Numbered from the stretch's first letter, positions 1-6,572 are shown. The stretch is 14,626 nucleotides of DNA from B4-G1 sp964393895 (GCA_964393895.1 CAYMWP010000118.1:1-14626), one strand, 5' to 3'. Notes: a model not told the origin generated them from the letters alone. A program made the numbers and translations.

Positions 1-163
1 CAGTGGGCAGAATGCCTGTCGCAGACCTCGGAGGTCTTGACCTGAGTAGTAACCAACACGTCATCATAGTGACCGGCCAAGTCGTCGTGGTTTTCCACAA
101 TGTGAAACCATCGTCAGGAGTCAGACGTATAGAAACGCCGTCAACAGAATAAGCAATATCCAC
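1..163 (-). pseudogene. Decayed small nuclease-like protein (PBECR/DUF4258-type fold suspected), running off the left edge
   Basis: A GTG at 161-163 is preceded by an AGGTGA Shine-Dalgarno at 170-175 with a 6-nt spacer, and opens VDIAYSVDGVSIRLTP. A change of frame near 113-115 (one base missing after CCT-GA) then gives RWFHIVENHDDLAGHYDDVL. Joined, they read '..DGVSIRLTPxRWFHIVENHDDL..', which resembles small proteins with a 'ERWxHIxxxH' signature placed in the PBECR/DUF4258-like group of putative nucleases. The family name is from memory and uncertain. After 'VLVTTQ' the frame enters the palindrome at 23-37 and reads K-T-S-E-V, so the natural C-terminus seems lost. The window edge cuts the rest. 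Seen: SD, start, frame break and palindrome. Inferred: family and loss of function. Confidence 0.4.
23..37. repeat. 15-bp palindrome AGACCTCGGAGGTCT, copy 1
   Basis: Perfect inverted repeat of two 7-bp arms around a central G. It can fold as a 6-bp stem with a CGG loop. It sits at the 3' end of the decayed nuclease-like frame. Three further copies lie at 6401-6415, 6484-6498 (centre C, so inverse orientation) and 6775-6789. Confidence 0.8.
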
Positions 164-265
164 CGTTTCTCACCTATCTTATCCACAACACTTGCCATCC
201 TTATATGCCACACAATATTCCACACAATCACCCGCAGCTGAACGATCCAGGGATGGCGACTGATC

Positions 266-2758
266 CTATCTGGTGGTTGTCTCACGAGCCAGCAACTCGA
301 TCCTCCGCCCATCCTCCAGTGTCACCTGCCAGGACGGCACCCAGGCCAGGCCGCAGAACTCGACCGTTACGTCGGTGCGGCGAGGCTTGACCTCGAACTC
401 TTCGAGTTCCTCCAGCTTGTCGGCCCAGATGTCGCTTATTTCGGTCGCCTGCTCCTCCCACTGCGCCTTCAAATCCTCCAATTGTGCCTCCAGGTCCTCG
501 ATGGTCGCCTCTGATTCTTCGACGTCAGCCTGGGCCTGCCGGCTCATCCGGCGCTTTCGGCTGGCGCGGGAGATCGCGGAAGTTGTCCGGCGCCGCCCTT
601 GTCGCGTCAGCAGGTTGAGCGCCGATTCTCCCAGGCCCAGCATCTCCTCTCGCTTGCGGGCTTCCAATTCATCCTGGTCCTTGTCCAGTTCTCGCTGCTC
701 GCGGCGCAGCTTTTTCTGCACACTGGTCATCTCCTTCTCCATACGGGCGCGAGCCTGTTTCAGTTCGGCGTCCCGCTGGCGGCGGGCTTCCTCCTCACAG
801 CGCACGCGAAAGTCGCGACGGCTCTCCTCCACTTTGCCGTACAGGTCGAGCGCCGGATTGTATAGGATCGTGGCAGAGGTGTTGTAATAGACATAGTCGG
901 AAAAATCCTTTGCCAATCGCTTCAGATCGCTTGGACGGGCCAGTGCCGCGCCCACCGGCGCATAGACTCCCTCTCCCATTGGCTTGGGCGAGAGTTCCTT
1001 CTGATCCACTGCAACCTGCCCCTCGTCCCAGTTCACCGGCCCCGGCCCCTCACCGACCTGCACCAGCCGCGCCACGCTCTCACAGGCGTCCACGCCCCGC
1101 TTCCGATCCAACATCCGCGCCGTGCCCAGCGCCAGCAAGTGGGGGGTGTAGACCAATCGCCGCTCCTGTGCCAGCGTCGTCCGTCCGGTCTCCTCCTCGT
1201 AATTCCGCAGCGCCCACTCAAAAGTCACCATCGGCGGCACAAAGACCTGTGGAACATCCGGCGGCAGTGTGGGCGGGGCAACGTTCAAACTCTCCCATTC
1301 CTCGCCCCTTTGTTCCTCTGCTTCCCTGCTCCTCCGCTTCTCCACTCCTCCGCTCTCCTGCTCCTCCGTTAACCGCTGCACCTGCTTGCGCGTCAACGGC
1401 CCGCACAGGTACGACATCGCCCAGCGAGTGTGAAAGAACAGCGGATCTCCGGCGTGTATATCGTGGAGCAAAAAGACGCGCGGCTTGAGCGCGCCCAGCG
1501 CCCGCTCGACCGAGCGCCGATCCATCGTCTCTCCCGCCTCGGCCATCGCGCCCTCCAACCCCTCCAACACGCGTTCCTTATCCCGCTCCGCCCGCAGCGA
1601 GCCGACTGCCCACGTGCCGGCGTTGGTCAGCCCCTTGTAATCCAGGTCGGCCGGGTTCTGGGTAGAGAGTACCACGCCCAGCCCGGCGGCGCGCCCCTGT
1701 TTGATCAGGGCCAGGAGCGGCGTCTTGGTGGGTGGATTCTTGGGATACGGCGGAAAGTAACCGAACACCTCGTCAAAGTAGATCAGCGCCCGCAGGTCGG
1801 TGCTGCCGGATTGGGCGCGCAGCCAATCGCGTGCGGATTCGAGGAACGTGGTGATGAAAAAAGTCCGCTGCGCGTCGTCGAGATGGGCCAGGTAAAAGAT
1901 AGAGGCCCGCGGGTGACCGTCGTCGGTGTAGAGCAACGTCTCCACGTCCAACGGCGCGCCCTCCTGCCAATTCTCAAAGCCCGGTGCGGCGATGAGGTTG
2001 TTCAGCGACCGGGCCAGCGCAAAGCGTTCTTTCTCCGGGAAAAAGGTCTCTAGCTCAAAAGCCCCTACCTGTTGAAAGGGCGGTTTTTGCAGCAGGCGGA
2101 TCAGCGTGGGCAGGTCGAGTTGCTCTCCCGCCCGCCAGGCGTGCTCAAAGATGCGCGATAGCAGGATGTGTTCGGGACTTTGGAGCGGGTCGGCCTCGAC
2201 GCCCACCAGCCCCAGGAGCGCGGACGCGATGCTCCCGATGCGCTCTCGTAACCGTTCCTCCTCCTGATCCCAGTCGAGATCGGGCGCGTCGAAAAAGTGG
2301 AGCACGTCCACCGGCTGTCCCGTCTTTGAGCCAGGGGTAAAGATAGTGAACTGCGCCGCCTGGCGCAACTGCCTGATGCGTTCGCCGCTGATGTCCCACC
2401 CGGTCAGCCCCTCCCGCCACTTGCGGGCCTCCGCTGCTCCGTACTCCTCGACGCTCAACCCGTGCCGCCGCGCTCCCTCCACGTCTACCCAGGGAGTGAA
2501 ATCCTCCGGGTGCAGTTCGGGAAAGGTGAGCAACAGGTTGGCGATGTCCCCCTTGGGGTCGAGAATGAGGGCCGGGATGCCCTGGAGCAACGCCTCCTCC
2601 AGCCAGATGATGCCCAGCCCCGTCTTGCCAGAGCCGGTCATGCCGAGGATGACGCCGTGAGTGGTGAGGTGGCGGGCGTCGTAGAGGACGAGTTGGTCGG
2701 TTACCTCGTCCTTTTTCAGGTCGTACTGGCGACCCAGGTAAAGTTTGCTCTTGCTCAT
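266..2758 (-). CDS. HerA/FtsK-superfamily ATPase (DUF87-like) with C-terminal coiled coil
   Basis: 830 residues. ATG at 2758 follows GGAGG with a 5-nt spacer. The N-terminus carries a short beta-rich HerA/VirB4-like lead-in, then Walker A GMTGSGKT (residues 39-46), ILDPKGD (65-71) typical of the HerA/DUF87 group, Walker B ALIYFDE (324-330, D329/E330) and a sensor-like VVLSTQNPAD (362-371). Residues from about 665 to 800 are charged and heptad-like (coiled coil), ending in a small aromatic-rich tail. The family comprises hexameric DNA-translocating or remodelling motors, often in repair (with NurA) or in defence loci; no nurA or sir2 neighbour is visible here. It is monocistronic and divergent from the small transcript at 2884. 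A Glu/Arg-rich stretch at 1291-1370 is encoded by an octamer repeat array. The ATPase class is secure; the biological role is unknown. Confidence 0.9.
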   Translation of the reverse strand: MSKSKLYLGRQYDLKKDEVTDQLVLYDARHLTTHGVILGMTGSGKTGLGIIWLEEALLQGIPALILDPKGDIANLLLTFPELHPEDFTPWVDVEGARRHGLSVEEYGAAEARKWREGLTGWDISGERIRQLRQAAQFTIFTPGSKTGQPVDVLHFFDAPDLDWDQEEERLRERIGSIASALLGLVGVEADPLQSPEHILLSRIFEHAWRAGEQLDLPTLIRLLQKPPFQQVGAFELETFFPEKERFALARSLNNLIAAPGFENWQEGAPLDVETLLYTDDGHPRASIFYLAHLDDAQRTFFITTFLESARDWLRAQSGSTDLRALIYFDEVFGYFPPYPKNPPTKTPLLALIKQGRAAGLGVVLSTQNPADLDYKGLTNAGTWAVGSLRAERDKERVLEGLEGAMAEAGETMDRRSVERALGALKPRVFLLHDIHAGDPLFFHTRWAMSYLCGPLTRKQVQRLTEEQESGGVEKRRSREAEEQRGEEWESLNVAPPTLPPDVPQVFVPPMVTFEWALRNYEEETGRTTLAQERRLVYTPHLLALGTARMLDRKRGVDACESVARLVQVGEGPGPVNWDEGQVAVDQKELSPKPMGEGVYAPVGAALARPSDLKRLAKDFSDYVYYNTSATILYNPALDLYGKVEESRRDFRVRCEEEARRQRDAELKQARARMEKEMTSVQKKLRREQRELDKDQDELEARKREEMLGLGESALNLLTRQGRRRTTSAISRASRKRRMSRQAQADVEESEATIEDLEAQLEDLKAQWEEQATEISDIWADKLEELEEFEVKPRRTDVTVEFCGLAWVPSWQVTLEDGRRIELLARETTTR
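1291..1370. repeat. Octamer tandem array (about ten 8-bp units) inside the HerA-like gene
   Basis: From 1315 to 1370 the plus strand reads as seven in-phase 8-mers: CCTCTGCT, TCCCTGCT, CCTCCGCT, TCTCCACT, CCTCCGCT, CTCCTGCT, CCTCCGTT. Three weaker units precede them from 1291. The consensus is a pyrimidine-rich YCTCCGCT. On the coding strand it gives a Glu/Arg/Ser-rich linker between the ATPase core and the C-terminal region. Eight is not a multiple of three, so gain or loss of single units would shift the frame. Confidence 0.6.
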
Positions 2759-2848
2759 CGCAGCCTCCTATCGTGTGGTGTAGTAGTGTCCATTGTACCC
2801 GGAGAGTGAGAAGATGCAAGTCAGCGAGCTGTGTGTGAATACGCCAGC

Positions 2849-2877
2849 TTGACAATAGTACACTTGTGCGGTATAGT
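2849..2877 (+). promoter_or_regulatory. Strong sigma-70 promoter (TTGACA-N17-TATAGT)
   Basis: TTGACA at 2849-2854, a spacer of exactly 17 nt, then TATAGT at 2872-2877; one mismatch to the full consensus. Start of transcription is expected near 2884. It points away from the HerA-like gene and towards the small transcript and tRNA cluster. Confidence 0.75.
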
Positions 2878-2886
2878 AACGCAATT

Positions 2887-3033
2887 ATGGTCAGGTTGCT
2901 ATGGCATCTGAAGTCAGAAAAGACGCTGATCGCCGATGTGTATCGGCAGCCTGGGTTGCCGTGCATGGCGAGCCTGGGCCAGCGCAGCGCCAGTTCCCAG
3001 TTCGCGGCGAATGGCGGGTGTTCACCCCCGTAA
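2887..3033 (+). CDS. Possible 48-residue leaderless small protein
   Basis: An ATG about three bases after the predicted transcription start opens a 48-codon frame, starting MVRLLWHLKSEK and ending in TAA. Third positions are mostly G or C, as in neighbouring genes. There is no room for a Shine-Dalgarno, so translation would be leaderless. I recognise no family. The frame lies wholly inside the promoter-terminator unit, which would make it the unit's message. It may equally be a chance frame across a structured RNA. Confidence 0.22.
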   Translation: MVRLLWHLKSEKTLIADVYRQPGLPCMASLGQRSASSQFAANGGCSPP

Positions 3034-3060
3034 CTATTGTATCCTTGTATTGACCGCAAG

Positions 3061-3095
3061 GCGCGGGGGGTTGCACAAACCCTCGCGCTTTTTCG
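3061..3095 (+). terminator. Intrinsic terminator just upstream of tRNA-Asp
   Basis: GCGCGGGGG pairs with CCCTCGCGC (9 bp with one G-T wobble) around a loop of about 10 nt, followed at once by TTTTT. It ends eight bases before the first base of tRNA-Asp, so it either ends the small transcript or attenuates read-through into the tRNAs. Confidence 0.7.
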
Positions 3096-3102
3096 TTTAT
3101 TT

Positions 3103-3177
3103 GGGGCTGTGGGGGAGTCTGGAGTCCCTGGCACCCTGTCAAGGTGCAGATCACCAGTTCAAATCTGGTCAGCCCCG
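3103..3177 (+). tRNA. tRNA-Asp (GTC)
   Basis: Acceptor GGGGCTG (3103-3109) pairs with CAGCCCC (3170-3176), with discriminator G3177. The D stem is GGGG/CCCT. The anticodon arm is GCACC-CTGTCAA-GGTGC (3131-3147) with T33 and anticodon GTC at 3138-3140. The T arm is ACCAG-TTCAAAT-CTGGT. CCA is not encoded. All arms are normal, so a functional aspartate tRNA is expected. It opens a three-member tRNA cluster. Confidence 0.95.
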
Positions 3178-3183
3178 CTTCGT

Positions 3184-3254
3184 TGCGAGATCGTCTAATG
3201 GCAGGACGCCTGACTTTGAATCAGGAAATGGAGGTTCGAATCCTTCTCTCGCAA
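3184..3254 (+). tRNA. tRNA-Gln (TTG)
   Basis: Acceptor TGCGAGA (3184-3190) pairs with TCTCGCA (3247-3253), with discriminator A3254. The U1-A72 pair is typical of bacterial tRNA-Gln. The anticodon arm is CCTGA-CTTTGAA-TCAGG, with T33 and anticodon TTG at 3216-3218. The T arm is GGAGG-TTCGAAT-CCTTC. CCA is not encoded. It is six bases downstream of tRNA-Asp, so the two are probably co-transcribed. Confidence 0.95.
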
Positions 3255-3290
3255 TCTGAGATCTCATCGTCAAACAGACAAAATCGCCTT

Positions 3291-3361
3291 TGCGAGATCG
3301 TCTAACGGTAGGACGCCTGACCCTTGATCAGGAAATGGAGGTTCGAATCCTTCTCTCGCAA
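3291..3361 (+). tRNA. tRNA-Gln-like gene with abnormal anticodon loop (CTT at positions 34-36)
   Basis: The body is identical to tRNA-Gln(TTG) at 3184 except for two changes in the D loop (AATGGCA to AACGGTA) and the anticodon loop. The loop reads CCCTTGA (3321-3327) instead of CTTTGAA. The invariant T33 is C, positions 34-36 spell CTT (a Lys anticodon) and position 37 is G; TTG is present but one base 3' of its normal place. All stems, including acceptor TGCGAGA/TCTCGCA, are intact. Expected for a Gln isoacceptor would be CTCTGAA. It may be a pseudo-tRNA arising from duplication of the neighbour, or an RNA with a non-decoding or altered decoding role. 36 bases separate it from the preceding tRNA. 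Confidence 0.75.
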
Positions 3362-3480
3362 CCTGGATTTTCGGCGGTAACGTATGCGTAACACACTCTT
3401 AATGTCCTGTTAAAAGAAATGTGAGATGATGTAACCAGGGCAGGGGCATCCAGTCCCGTGGTGTGAGTAGGGGAAAAGCC

Positions 3481-4017
3481 ATGGTCAACGTAAATGCAAG
3501 AGCCGTTCTGTTGCTCAATGCTTCTTATGTACCGCTCGAGTCCATCACCATCCGCGACGCGGTGGATCTGATGATGCGTGGCGTGGTGGACGCTGTGGAC
3601 GGTGTGGCCGCGCGCCTGCGTACCCCCGGCATGGTCTTTGAGGTGCCTTCGGTGCTGCGGCTGCGGTACTATGTCAACGTGCCACAGCGAGGGGCGGTGT
3701 GGAGCAGACGTGGTGTGCTGACCCGCGACGGTCGCACGTGCGTCTACTGTGGCCTCCAGGCTGGGGGCAAGCGTGAGGGGCGTAGGGTCAAGCGGGCCGA
3801 CTTTACGGTGGATCACCTGATGCCACGCAGCCGGGGCGGCGGCAACACATGGAGCAACACGGCCTGCGCCTGCCGCTGGTGCAACCATCGCAAAGCCGAT
3901 CGCACGCCGCACGAGGCGGGGATGAAATTGCTGTGGGAGCCAAAGCGTCCGCGCACCAACTATCTCGTGGCCGAGGGTGACATCCCGGACGAGTGGAAAG
4001 TGTACGTCAGGATTTGA
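3481..4017 (+). CDS. HNH endonuclease family protein
   Basis: 178 residues from ATG 3481, which has AGGGGA six bases upstream. An earlier in-frame GTG at 3463 adds six residues but has no well-placed ribosome site. The N-terminal 75 residues form the small domain usual in this group. The HNH/zinc-finger core follows: RDGRTCVYCG (82-91; C87 and C90), TVDHLMPRSRGG (109-120; D111-H112), N126, CRWCNHRK (131-138; C131, C134, H136). The two CxxC pairs should bind a structural zinc, and H112 and H136 the catalytic metal. Proteins of this stand-alone type are common in Chloroflexota, Actinobacteria and cyanobacteria, and their cellular role is not well defined. It is followed in the same direction after 103 bases by the nucleotidyltransferase. 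Confidence 0.9.
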   Translation: MVNVNARAVLLLNASYVPLESITIRDAVDLMMRGVVDAVDGVAARLRTPGMVFEVPSVLRLRYYVNVPQRGAVWSRRGVLTRDGRTCVYCGLQAGGKREGRRVKRADFTVDHLMPRSRGGGNTWSNTACACRWCNHRKADRTPHEAGMKLLWEPKRPRTNYLVAEGDIPDEWKVYVRI

Positions 4018-4120
4018 GATTTGGACCCGTGCGAAACGTCGCGCCCAATCCTGGTTGACTGAGGGAGTTGCAAAGAAATAGTTCTCCCACCTGCGCCGGG
4101 CGGGAGCCATCAACGAGCGT

Positions 4121-4891
4121 ATGAAAGCGATTATCTTGGCTGCGGGTAAGGGCGAGCGGTTGCGCTCCATCACCGAGTGGGTCCCCAAACCCCTGCTCCC
4201 CATCGGCGGACGGCCCATCATCGGCACGCTGTTGACCAACCTGCGGGCCGCCGGTATCAGGGACGTGCTGGTCGTCGTCGGTCACCTGGCGGACGAGATA
4301 CAGGACTTTGTGGGCGACGGCGCTGCCTATGGCGTGCGCTTGCTCTACCGGGAGCAGGCGGAGCGGTTGGGTACCGCCCACGCCGTGATGCAGGCCGTGG
4401 ATTTCATCACTGGCGAGACGATGGTGCTGGCCGGCGACACCGCCTTTGGGCCTGACCACATCGGCGGGCTGCTTCGCTTCCATCGGCGTACGGGCGCTGA
4501 TCTGAGCCTCAGCCTCAAGCGTGTGTCCCCGGAACGGTTGACGGCGACCAGTTCGGTGGCGCTCGCGCCTGACGACGCGCTGCCGCTGGAGCAAGGGGGC
4601 CGGATCACGCACATTGTGGAAAAACCCGCGCCCGGCGCCGCCCCCAGCGACGTTGCTGCCGCGCCGCTGCACATCTACCCGCCGTCGCTGGCCGAGTACT
4701 TGCCCCGCGTCGAGCTTTCGAGCCGGGGGGAGTACGAGCTTGCCGACGTCGTCAATATGATGATCGCAGACGGGCTGCGCGCGCTGGGCAAGATCGAACC
4801 TGCGGCCCCCAACTTGACCGATCAGCGGGACATCCTGCGGCTGAACTTTGACTATCTACTACCGTTGCTGGATCGAGTTGCGCGCTCGTGA
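4121..4891 (+). CDS. NDP-sugar pyrophosphorylase-like nucleotidyltransferase
   Basis: 256 residues. Rossmann-like GT-A nucleotidyltransferase: glycine-rich nucleotide loop LAAGKGERLR (6-15), PKPLLPIGGRPI (22-33) with the catalytic Lys, GTAHAV (84-89), and AGD at 104-106 whose Asp should bind Mg2+. The family joins an NTP to a sugar-1-phosphate (RmlA, GalU and GlmU-N types). At this length there is no C-terminal left-handed beta-helix, so acetyltransferase fusion is excluded. The sugar and nucleotide cannot be fixed from sequence. The start ATG has only a weak ribosome site. It converges on the permease gene, with just 13 bases between the stops and no evident terminator. Confidence 0.88.
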   Translation: MKAIILAAGKGERLRSITEWVPKPLLPIGGRPIIGTLLTNLRAAGIRDVLVVVGHLADEIQDFVGDGAAYGVRLLYREQAERLGTAHAVMQAVDFITGETMVLAGDTAFGPDHIGGLLRFHRRTGADLSLSLKRVSPERLTATSSVALAPDDALPLEQGGRITHIVEKPAPGAAPSDVAAAPLHIYPPSLAEYLPRVELSSRGEYELADVVNMMIADGLRALGKIEPAAPNLTDQRDILRLNFDYLLPLLDRVARS

Positions 4892-4904
4892 CCGGTGTTT
4901 CTTC

Positions 4905-6227
4905 TCACCGCACTAACCCCAGCCAGCCGGCAATCACCCCGCCCACTCCCACCATATTCAGCGCGATGGGGAGCAGCAGCACGCCCATACAATTCATCCG
5001 GCGCGAGCCCCAGAGGACCGGGATGAGGCCGATGCCCGTGGCGACGGCGCAGATGAGCAGGCCGCCCCAGCCCGTCATTCCGACGACGATGGCGAGCAGC
5101 ACTGCCAGTGTGCTCAGGCTGACCCAGCGGTAGCTCACTTTGCTCACCAGCTTGATCGTCACCCGCGTCATCAGCAGGAGCAGGAAAAAGGCGAGCACGC
5201 CGGAGAGCACCACCGCCGCCGTCGCCACGTAGTAGGACTGTGGCGTGTAGGAGGACCACAGGCTGCTCAGCATCCACGCCATCCCGCCCCGCGTCAAATG
5301 CAGGCCCGGTACAAAGAAGAACAGGAAGCCACCTACGTAATAGACCACCTTGGAAGCCCCCTGCGAGATGATGAACAGCCGGTCGTCCCGCTGGGCGGTG
5401 GCGTGACCGGCGATAAAGCCGCCCAAGCCCCCGGTCACGACCGGGAAGAAGGCGGCGAACAGCCCGCCCAACGCGCCCGCGAACGTCCCGCGCAAGAACA
5501 GCCCCAGCGTGCCGTCCACCGTCTCAGCGATGTGCTGCTCCGGCAGCTCGACCCGCGAGAGGATGTTCTGCAAGATCCAGGGCACGGCAAACAGCCCGAC
5601 AAAGGCCGGCAACAGGTTCTGGTAGGCGACCGTCACCGGCACCAGACTGCGGTAGAGCAGGATAAACCCCAGGAGGCCGGAGAGCGTGAAGGTGATCAGC
5701 CCGGCGGTCAGGCTCTTCCAGCCGTCCCACCAGCGGGCCAGGCCAGCCGGGGCGCGGTCAGAGCCTTTGGGCCACTCGGAAATGAGCATAAAGGCGATCA
5801 CGGTCCACAGGATCCAATGCAGGTGGGGTTGCAGGATAGCCCGCAGCGCCGGGAAGAGAGACGAGGCGACGGGCGTCAGCAGCGCCAACACCGCGATCCC
5901 GCCCAGCCCGCCGATGCCGGTCAGTACCACTGCCTCGTACCCGCGCCGCTGGAGGAGGTACTTTTGCCCTGGCAGGACGACAAATATGGTCGAATCGTCG
6001 GGGGCGGAGAGAAAGATGCTGGGGATGGTGTTGAGGATGGAGTAACTGGTGATCATCCCTAGGAAGAACATTGCCAGCATCTCGGGCGGCGCAAATTCTC
6101 CGCACGTGGCCGTCGCCAGGACGATGAACCCGGCTACGTTGTAGATGTGCAGCGCCGGCACCAGCGCCAGCACTGAGGCTACCAACGCGCCGCCGGTGGC
6201 GTAGAGCAAGGGTACGATGATAGTCAT
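4905..6227 (-). CDS. TctA/DUF112-family permease (archaeal-type tripartite tricarboxylate transporter-like)
   Basis: 440 residues, very hydrophobic, roughly 10-12 membrane segments. Signature segments match the short archaeal-type TctA-like group: PALHIYNVAGF near residues 24-34, SAPDDSTIFVVLPGQKYLL near 74-92, RGYEAVVLTGIGGLGG just after, SRRMNCMGVLLLP and NMVGVGGVIAGWLGL at the C-terminus. The broader TctA family moves carboxylates with a TctB subunit and a periplasmic TctC receptor; neither partner is here, as usual for this subgroup, so the substrate is unknown. Its Shine-Dalgarno (GGAGG) lies inside the last codons of the hsdM remnant, which ends at 6233, five bases upstream. The gene may therefore once have been tail-coupled to that locus, or simply landed there. 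Confidence 0.82.
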   Translation of the reverse strand: MTIIVPLLYATGGALVASVLALVPALHIYNVAGFIVLATATCGEFAPPEMLAMFFLGMITSYSILNTIPSIFLSAPDDSTIFVVLPGQKYLLQRRGYEAVVLTGIGGLGGIAVLALLTPVASSLFPALRAILQPHLHWILWTVIAFMLISEWPKGSDRAPAGLARWWDGWKSLTAGLITFTLSGLLGFILLYRSLVPVTVAYQNLLPAFVGLFAVPWILQNILSRVELPEQHIAETVDGTLGLFLRGTFAGALGGLFAAFFPVVTGGLGGFIAGHATAQRDDRLFIISQGASKVVYYVGGFLFFFVPGLHLTRGGMAWMLSSLWSSYTPQSYYVATAAVVLSGVLAFFLLLLMTRVTIKLVSKVSYRWVSLSTLAVLLAIVVGMTGWGGLLICAVATGIGLIPVLWGSRRMNCMGVLLLPIALNMVGVGGVIAGWLGLVR

Positions 6228-6400
6228 ACGTCCTATTCCTCCCTCAAATCATCCGCAATGGCGCGGAACTGCTCCAGTGCGGCCTCCAGATCGTCCACGA
6301 TCTCGGCGACCAGCACGTCCGGCTCAGGCAAATTTGCCGTCTCCTCCAGCGATTCATCCCGCAACCAAAAGATATGGGTGTGTTTCAAACAAGTTGGGCA

Positions 6401-6415
6401 AGACCTCGGAGGTCT
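6401..6415. repeat. 15-bp palindrome AGACCTCGGAGGTCT, copy 2
   Basis: Identical to the copy at 23-37. It lies inside the MITE-like element, 25 bases from its left end. Confidence 0.8.
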
Positions 6416-6483
6416 AATGAGATGCGTTTTCAGGCTCAAAAACTGCCCAAATCGGCGGTTTTGGGCGAGCACAAGCTCGGCAG

Positions 6484-6498
6484 AGACCTCCGAGGTCT
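6484..6498. repeat. 15-bp palindrome AGACCTCCGAGGTCT, copy 3 (centre C)
   Basis: Reverse complement of copies 1, 2 and 4 at the central base. It lies 28 bases from the right end of the MITE-like element, so the element carries an inverted pair of these palindromes. Confidence 0.8.
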
Positions 6499-6572
6499 AG
6501 GGTCTCTACTGAAATGAAACGTACCCAAAAGATATCGAGGTTGACCTTGTCCCGCGCCAGCAGTTCCTCATA

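Larger units (their letters stand above)
2884..3095 (+). ncRNA. Candidate small transcript between a strong promoter and an intrinsic terminator
   Basis: The unit is defined by the consensus promoter at 2849-2877 and the terminator at 3061-3095, giving an RNA of about 210 nt. Visible local hairpins include GCCGAT-GTGT-ATCGGC near 2932-2947, GGGT-GTTC-ACCC near 3016-3027 and CCTTG..CAAGG near 3043-3060. I could not match it to 6S RNA (no long rod closing the ends), SRP RNA (no GGAAGGAGC-type loop), tmRNA or RNase P. It could be a regulatory RNA, a leader for the tRNA cluster, or the mRNA of the small frame at 2887. Seen: promoter, terminator and hairpins. Inferred: that it is a functional RNA. 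Confidence 0.35.
6376..6526. mobile_element. 151-bp MITE-like element with terminal inverted repeats and 9-bp target duplication
   Basis: The left end GGGTGTGTTTCA and the reverse complement of the right end GGGTACGTTTCA match at 10 of 12 positions. AAAAGATAT flanks the element directly on both sides (6367-6375 and 6527-6535), a textbook 9-bp target-site duplication. Excision of the element plus one copy restores the hsdM frame exactly. It encodes no transposase, so movement would need a helper in trans; I cannot name the IS family. Inside are two copies of the 15-bp palindrome in opposite orientation (6401-6415, 6484-6498). Confidence 0.75.
6233..6572 (-). pseudogene. hsdM: C-terminal fragment of type I restriction-modification methylase HsdM, split by a MITE
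   Basis: Reading the minus strand from 6572 gives YEELLARDKVNLD and then, after removing 6376-6526 and one 9-bp duplication, IFWLRDESLEE, NLPEPDVLVAEIVDDLEAA and LEQF.. to TAG at 6233. This is the typical tail of HsdM-type N6-adenine methylases ('LDIFWLKDESL..LPDPD'). The methyltransferase domain and the whole front of the gene are absent. The insertion totals 160 bp (151-bp element plus 9-bp duplication), so it also breaks the frame. An 80-codon frame that begins inside the element and reads into this tail is chimeric and not a real gene. The fragment is joined directly to an hsdR remnant at about 6573-6577. Confidence 0.7.

Noticed and set aside
2884..3095. 6S, SRP, tmRNA or RNase P RNA
   Set aside because: The ends do not pair into a long rod, there is no SRP GGAAG-type loop, and the length is too short for tmRNA or RNase P.
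3255..3290. Terminator between the two Gln-type tRNAs (TGAGATCTCA palindrome)
   Set aside because: Short palindrome with no T-tract.
3463..3480. GTG 3463 as the start of the HNH gene
   Set aside because: No well-spaced ribosome site precedes it, whereas ATG 3481 has AGGGGA six bases upstream.
5298..6062. Plus-strand 254-codon frame opposite the permease
   Set aside because: Gln/Arg/Asp-rich antisense of a membrane protein, no ribosome site or family resemblance.
6233..6472. An 80-codon minus-strand gene
   Set aside because: It starts inside the MITE-like element and reads into the hsdM tail; it is an insertion chimera.
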